Shown piece after piece: positions 59,848-64,000 of a DNA stretch of 64,000 nucleotides. The notes under the pieces are model-generated. The model searched no databases, had not been told where the DNA came from, and worked only from the letters and a program-made list of their open reading frames with translations. How positions within the stretch are numbered: position 1 is the first letter of the stretch; every line of letters starts with the position of its first letter. Source of the stretch: Streptomyces sp. CMB-StM0423 (GTDB lineage: Bacteria > Actinomycetota > Actinomycetes > Streptomycetales > Streptomycetaceae); NCBI RefSeq assembly GCF_002847285.1, contig NZ_CP025407.1:2110501-2174500 (forward strand), read 5' to 3'. A program made the translations under genes and the position numbers.

Positions 59848-61130
59848 TGCCGCTCGCCCACGGCGTCGGCGGCACCCAGGACCTGCCCATACCCGCCTTC
59901 TACGCCTACGCCGGCGGCTTCGCCGCCCTGCTCGTGTCCTTCCTCGCGCTCGGCCTCCTGTGGCCCGAACCCCGCTACGCCGGCGCCACCGCGGGCCGCC
60001 CCCTGCCCCGCGCCGTGCAGCGCCTCGCCGCCGCGCCCGCGCTGCGCCGCACCGCCGCGGGTGCCGGACTCGCCGCCGCCGCGTTCGTCGCCGGCCACCT
60101 GCTCCTCGGCCCTGACGACCCCGGCCGCAACCCCGCCCCCGGCGCGGTCTACGTGCTCCTCTGGGTCGGCCTCGTCCCCGCCTCCCTCCTCCTCGGCCCC
60201 GTCTGGCGCCTGCTCAACCCGCTCCGTACGCTCCACGCCCTGGCCTGCCGCGCCCTGGGCCGCGACCCCGCCGCCGGCCGCCCGCTGCCCGCCCGGCTCG
60301 GCCACCGGCCCGCCGCGGCCGGGCTGCTGGCGTTCACCTGGCTTGAGCTGGCCGCCCCCGAACCGGCCGCCACCGCCGCCCTGTCGGCGTTCCTCGCCGC
60401 CCACGCCGCCGTCCAGCTCACCGGCGCGGCCGTCTACGGCGACCGGTGGTTCGCGCAGTGCGACCCCTTCGAGGCGTACAGCGCGCTGCTCGCCCGGCTC
60501 GCCCCCGTCGGCCGCCGCCCCGCCGACGGCGTGCTCGTGCTGCGCTCCCCCCTCGCCGGGCTCGACGCCACCCCCGCCCTCCCGGGGCTGACCGCCGTCC
60601 TGTGCGTGCTCCTCGGCTCCACCGCCTACGACGGCTTCTCCGCCGCGCCCTCCTGGATCGACACCCTGCAGACCTCCTCCCTCGGCCGCACCGCCACCGC
60701 CACGCTCGGGCTGCTCGCCGCCGTCGCCCTCGTCGCCGTCCTGTACGCCGGCTGCGCGGCGGCCGTCCGCCTGGTCTCCGGCCGGCTCGTCCACCCGCTG
60801 GCCGCCTTCGCCCACTCCCTCCTGCCGATCGCGCTCGGCTACCTCGTCGCCCACTACTTCACGCTCTTCGTCACCGAAGCCCCACGTACCGTCACCATCG
60901 CATCCGGCACTGACAATCCGGCCCCGACAGACCCCCCGCTCTCCCCCGGCGGCCTCGCCGCGCTCCAGGTCACCGCCGTCGTCACCGGCCACGTCCTGGG
61001 CGTCGTCGCGGCCCACGACCGCGCCGTCCGCCTCTTCCCGCCCGCCCGCGCGGTCGCGGGCCAACTGCCGCTGCTCGCCCTGATGGTCTGCTACACGGCC
61101 GGCGGGCTGACCCTGCTGCTGGCCGCGTGA
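59847..61130 (+). CDS. Polytopic membrane protein of the actinobacterial 'fenitrothion hydrolase' (FedB-like) group
   Basis: 427 residues with about ten membrane helices. The N-terminus LAHGVGGTQDLPIPAFYAYAGGFAAL is the signature of actinobacterial proteins that databases often name fenitrothion hydrolase; that name comes from an organophosphate-degrading strain and probably does not describe the native role. His residues in helices (GHLLL, VAHYF, TGHVLG, AAHDR) could bind metal. ATG shares a base with the cupredoxin stop, so the three products are made together and probably form a membrane complex. Confidence 0.75.
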   Translation: MPLAHGVGGTQDLPIPAFYAYAGGFAALLVSFLALGLLWPEPRYAGATAGRPLPRAVQRLAAAPALRRTAAGAGLAAAAFVAGHLLLGPDDPGRNPAPGAVYVLLWVGLVPASLLLGPVWRLLNPLRTLHALACRALGRDPAAGRPLPARLGHRPAAAGLLAFTWLELAAPEPAATAALSAFLAAHAAVQLTGAAVYGDRWFAQCDPFEAYSALLARLAPVGRRPADGVLVLRSPLAGLDATPALPGLTAVLCVLLGSTAYDGFSAAPSWIDTLQTSSLGRTATATLGLLAAVALVAVLYAGCAAAVRLVSGRLVHPLAAFAHSLLPIALGYLVAHYFTLFVTEAPRTVTIASGTDNPAPTDPPLSPGGLAALQVTAVVTGHVLGVVAAHDRAVRLFPPARAVAGQLPLLALMVCYTAGGLTLLLAA

Positions 61131-61171
61131 CCGTGCGGCCCGGCGACGCGGCGGCGGAGCGGTCCGGCACC

Positions 61172-61756
61172 ATGGACGGCGTGAGCACCCCCTCCCTCCG
61201 CCGCACCCCCGTCCAGCAGCGCAGCGCCGAGCGGCTGGCCCGGATCCTCGACGCCTGCGCCGAACTCCTCGACGAGACCGGCTACGAGGAGCTGACGACC
61301 AGCGCCGTCGCCGACCGCGCGGGCGTGCCCATCGGCTCGGTGTACCGCTTCTTCCCCAACAAGCGCGCCCTCGCCGACGCGCTCGCCGCCCGCAACCTCG
61401 ACGACTTCACCGGCCGCGTCACCCGCCGGCTGGCCGCCGAGCCCGCGCAGGCCGGCTGGCGGCGCATCCTGGACTCGATGCTGGCGGAGTACGTCGCGAT
61501 GATGCGGACGGTCCCCGGCTTCGCGCAGGTGGACTTCGAGGCCAACGACCCGGTCGCGGCCCGGCTCTGCGACATCCTCGCGGAGCGGCTGTCCCTGCCG
61601 GTGACGCCGTCGCTCCAGCGGTCGTGCCTGGTGGCGGTCGAGGCGGCCGACGCGCTGCTCCAACTCGCGTTCCGCGCCGACCCGGAGGGCGACGCGGAAC
61701 TGCTGGCGGAGACCCGGACGCTGCTGCACGCGTATCTGTCGCGCACGCTGGACTGA
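61172..61756 (+). CDS. TetR/AcrR family regulator
   Basis: 194 residues. The N-terminal HTH (about 13-60) has RILDACAELLDETGYEELTTSAVADRAGVPIGSVYRFFPNKRAL. The C-terminal ligand domain is divergent as usual, ending LLHAYLSRTLD. ATG 61172 is used; GTG 61127 in frame overlaps the upstream stop by 4 bp (GTGA) and would couple the gene to the membrane-protein operon, while GTG 61181 is a third option. Position suggests it controls the preceding operon; no operator was identified. Confidence 0.9.
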   Translation: MDGVSTPSLRRTPVQQRSAERLARILDACAELLDETGYEELTTSAVADRAGVPIGSVYRFFPNKRALADALAARNLDDFTGRVTRRLAAEPAQAGWRRILDSMLAEYVAMMRTVPGFAQVDFEANDPVAARLCDILAERLSLPVTPSLQRSCLVAVEAADALLQLAFRADPEGDAELLAETRTLLHAYLSRTLD

Positions 61757-61768
61757 GGGGGCCGGGGG

Positions 61769-62506
61769 TCAGCCTCCCAGGGCCGCCTCCGCCTCCTTGC
61801 GGCGGCGCGGTGCCCCGTGGCTCTCCACGTACCACTCGTACTCCCCGCTCACCAGCTCCCGCGCCAGCGCCAGCGCCAGGTCCGGGCCCGCCCCCTCCTC
61901 CCGCAGGTGGTACGGAGGCGGGTAGTAGCAGTCGCCCACCAACAGCACGCCCTCCGACGGCACCCCGACCACCGTCGAGTCCGCCGCGTGCCGCCCGCCG
62001 ACGTGCCGCAGTTCGGCCGTCACGCCGCCGAGCCGGATCACGTGCCGGCCGGTGAACGTCCCGGCGGGCGGCACGATGCGGAACGAGTCCCAGCCGTCCT
62101 CCCCCATGGCCCGCAGGCGCGCCGCGTAGCTCGGGACCAGTCGCGGGTCACGGGCCATCTCGGCCCGTACGTACGCCTCCGACCAGGGCTTCGCCGCCTC
62201 CGCGCGCAGCGCGTCCGCCGTCAGCTCGTGCGCGGTCACCGGCACGCCCCACTCCTGCGCGCCCCAGACGTGGTCCCAGTGGTGGTGGGTGTAGACGAGG
62301 GCCCGCGCCTTCGGCAGGCCCGCGCCACCGAGGGCGTTGCGGATGCGGCGGGCCAGCGCCGGGCTGTGACCGGCGTCGACGAGCAGGCAGCCGTCGTCAC
62401 CGGCGATCACCCCGACGCCCGCCCGCACCCGGTCCGGTTCCGGGTGGTGCGGCCACCACCACACCCGGTCCGTGATCCGCACCAGCCCCGGCACCGCTTC
62501 CGCCAT
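61769..62506 (-). CDS. MBL-fold metallo-hydrolase
   Basis: 245 residues, no signal peptide. Metallo-beta-lactamase fold with THHHWDH near 74-80 (dinuclear zinc site), His in HVGGRHAADS, GDCYY (bridging Asp) and a last His in ESHGAP. The N-terminus ITDRVWWWPHHPEPDRVRAGVGVI is typical of the broad glyoxalase II-like/lactonase group. Substrate unknown. ATG 62506 has GGGAGG 7 nt upstream. Convergent with the TetR gene (12 bp apart). Confidence 0.9.
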   Translation of the reverse strand: MAEAVPGLVRITDRVWWWPHHPEPDRVRAGVGVIAGDDGCLLVDAGHSPALARRIRNALGGAGLPKARALVYTHHHWDHVWGAQEWGVPVTAHELTADALRAEAAKPWSEAYVRAEMARDPRLVPSYAARLRAMGEDGWDSFRIVPPAGTFTGRHVIRLGGVTAELRHVGGRHAADSTVVGVPSEGVLLVGDCYYPPPYHLREEGAGPDLALALARELVSGEYEWYVESHGAPRRRKEAEAALGG

Positions 62507-62592
62507 GTGCCCGCCTCCCTCTCGCCGCCCCGGCGCCAACAGGCCCGGGACCCGGACTATATGCCGGGCCGCCGCGCCCCCGGGGCCCGGCG

Positions 62593-63681
62593 CTACGGCG
62601 CCTCGGCCGCCGCCAGCAGCGCCCCCGTCACCGCCGCGTACGCCGCGCCCACCGGCAACGACGGCTCCGCGGCGGCGGAGTCCCCGGACCCCGCAGACCC
62701 GGCAGAGCCCGCCGGGTCCCCGGCGGCCGGCTCCGGCACCAGCGTGTCCAGGTCCCCCACCACCCGGACGCCCGACTTCCTGATCCCCGCGACCATCTCC
62801 GCGCTGACCTCCGCCGCCGCCCGCCGCGCCCACGCGGGCGTGGCGATCCGCTCCGCGGGGTCCGTCGGCACGTGCGCTCCGCGCAGGCTGCGCACCAGGG
62901 CCTCGCGCACCAGCTTGCGTTCCGGCGCCGGGCGTTCGGCCCTGGCCAGCTCCCTGTTCACGAGCCGCAGCACCTCCACCTCCCCGGCGGTCAGCGAGCG
63001 GTTGGTGAACCCGTCCTGCTCCGGCTCCAGCACCCCGTCCGGCAGCCCCAGCAGCACCTCGAACGCGCGCAGGTGCGCCAGCGGTTCCGCCTGGTCGACG
63101 ACGACCACCGTGAGGCGGTCCGCCCCGACGGTGTCCGCCCAGCGCGCCACCAGTTCGTCGTGCCGGTGCCGCCGCCAGAACGACGGCGTCGGCTTCCGGT
63201 ACGGCGGTCTGCGCAGCATCCCGTCGAGCCACTTCTCGTACGTGTGCTGGTGGCCGGACTTGATGTACTCCTGCCACTGCGACGGCAGGATCTTCACCAG
63301 CGGCCGCAGCGTGACGACGACGTGCACCCGCTCCCCGCCGAGCCCGTCGACCACCGCGCGCGCCGCACCGGCGTCCGCGTTGGCGAAGCGCTCGCTGCTG
63401 ACGACGACCCGGCGCCGCCGCCCCGCGCCGGCGACCTCCGCGCACAGCTTCTCCCAGTGCGCCATGCTCGGCGCCTCCAGGCTGTGCACGGGGGTCCCGC
63501 CGGCGATCGCGGCGGCGGCGTGCGCGGGCTGCCGGGAGGCGCCGGCGTACCGGACGCCGTGCGCGGCCAGCGCGCGCCGGCTGCGGTGGAACGCCCCCTG
63601 CAGCGTCGTGGTGCCGGTCTTGTGCGGCCCGATGTGCACCAGCCGGGTACCCGGCGGGAGCGCGCCCTGCCGCTGTGTCAT
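62593..63681 (-). CDS. Sulfotransferase-like P-loop protein
   Basis: 362 residues, cytosolic. The N-terminal LVHIGPHKTGTTTLQGAF (about 14-31) matches the 5'-phosphosulfate loop of PAPS-dependent sulfotransferases (KTGTT). A later segment VHVVVTLRPLVKILPSQWQEYIKSG corresponds to the 3'-phosphate-binding RxPxxxxxS block. A Gly/Ser/Ala linker near 320-340 precedes the last helix. Target probably a glycan or lipid. The start shares one base with the stop of the coiled-coil gene (TGATG), so they are coupled. Confidence 0.82.
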   Translation of the reverse strand: MTQRQGALPPGTRLVHIGPHKTGTTTLQGAFHRSRRALAAHGVRYAGASRQPAHAAAAIAGGTPVHSLEAPSMAHWEKLCAEVAGAGRRRRVVVSSERFANADAGAARAVVDGLGGERVHVVVTLRPLVKILPSQWQEYIKSGHQHTYEKWLDGMLRRPPYRKPTPSFWRRHRHDELVARWADTVGADRLTVVVVDQAEPLAHLRAFEVLLGLPDGVLEPEQDGFTNRSLTAGEVEVLRLVNRELARAERPAPERKLVREALVRSLRGAHVPTDPAERIATPAWARRAAAEVSAEMVAGIRKSGVRVVGDLDTLVPEPAAGDPAGSAGSAGSGDSAAAEPSLPVGAAYAAVTGALLAAAEAP

Positions 63682-63971
63682 CAGCCTCGCCCGCCCCGGC
63701 CCTTGAAGACCCCGCCGAGCCGTGCCATCGGCCGCTTGTCCATGGCCGTGACGCGCCGCTCAAGACCGGCGAGCCGCTTCTCCAGCCGCTCGACCTCCCC
63801 GGCCAGCTCCTCGTTGCGCTCCTTCAGCTCCGTGGCGCGGCGCACCGCGCCGTCCAGCCGCTTGCGGGCGATGTCCGCCCGCTCGTGCAGCCACGCGAAG
63901 CGGTAGGCGTACGCGCCGTCGTCGGAGCCGTCCCACATCCGGATCGAGGGCGGCAGGTCGAGATCGGCCAT
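63681..63971 (-). CDS. Coiled-coil protein, possibly the C-terminal part of a longer gene
   Basis: 96 residues from ATG 63971. The first 30 (PPSIRMWDGSDDGAYAYRFAWLHERADIA) are followed by a clear coiled coil (about 33-75, RRATELKERNEELAGEVERLEKRLAGLERRV) and a Gly/Arg tail. The frame stays open to the window edge (upstream codons give ...GGAAFEKR), so the true start may lie outside. Coupled to the sulfotransferase-like gene, which suggests it helps assemble or position that enzyme. Family not recognised with confidence. Confidence 0.65.
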   Translation of the reverse strand: MADLDLPPSIRMWDGSDDGAYAYRFAWLHERADIARKRLDGAVRRATELKERNEELAGEVERLEKRLAGLERRVTAMDKRPMARLGGVFKGRGGRG

Positions 63972-64000
63972 GCGCTTCTCGAACGCGGCGCCGCCGTCAC

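Noticed and set aside
59847..61130. True fenitrothion (organophosphate) hydrolase function
   Set aside because: The database name is carried over from a distant degrader; the multi-helix protein shows no hydrolase motif and is coupled to a cupredoxin-like gene.

Overview
The window is about 73% G+C. Its coding sequences use strongly G/C-ending codons and GTG starts, and many gene ends carry long GC-rich hairpins without U-tracts. Together with the gene content (SseB pair, snapalysin and its LysR partner, DUF574 methyltransferases, Rv1733c-type protein with a DosRS-like pair, a c-di-AMP riboswitch on a cell-wall hydrolase) this points to the chromosome of a Streptomyces or a close relative. 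I see no rRNA, tRNA, CRISPR array, transposase or phage module. The window reads as conserved core chromosome with accessory islets rather than a mobile element.

Left part (1-21.8 kb). A minus-strand run holds a MetE-like protein (partial), an SDR, a LOG-family enzyme and mnmA. A plus-strand amidase separates mnmA from a cysteine desulfurase that could supply its sulfur. Next come a TRIC-type channel and a five-gene oligopeptide ABC operon (order C-A-B-D-F), in which two adjacent ATPase genes carry opposite copies of a 47-bp in-frame repeat. Two SseB-family genes, a secreted protein and a P-loop ATPase lead to a glycine/serine module: a tandem glycine riboswitch, gcvT, gcvH, glyA and sdaA, which together could run glycine to serine to pyruvate. 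A c-di-AMP (ydaO) riboswitch then precedes a LysM-transglycosylase.

Middle (21.9-43 kb). A phosphodiesterase-family enzyme is followed by a three-gene minus-strand operon with an HTTM (SdpB-like) membrane protein and an SdpA-like partner. A degenerate and an intact DUF574 methyltransferase lie side by side. Then come a secreted PIG-L deacetylase, a DUF2252 protein, a GH18 chitinase behind a DasR-type operator, the divergent snpA/snpR pair, two coupled CNNM/CorC proteins behind a candidate uORF, a DUF3800 protein, a LysE exporter, a GAF-ANTAR regulator and a streptogrisin-like protein that has lost its catalytic His and Ser.

Right part (42-64 kb). A dormancy-like set (Rv1733c-type membrane protein, NarL-type response regulator, GAF sensor kinase) is followed by small metabolic genes, an anti-sigma-type ATPase, an enoyl-CoA hydratase, a lipoprotein L,D-transpeptidase, an MFS transporter, an asymmetric heterodimeric ABC exporter and a GH25 lysozyme. 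A translationally coupled operon then encodes a membrane-anchored beta-helix protein, a cupredoxin lipoprotein and a polytopic membrane protein. A TetR regulator, a metallo-hydrolase, a sulfotransferase-like protein and a coiled-coil protein close the window.

Several genes (21927, 29687, 34056, 45949, 57116) have a TANNNT -10 box ending 6-7 nt before the start codon and no ribosome binding site, suggesting leaderless mRNAs.
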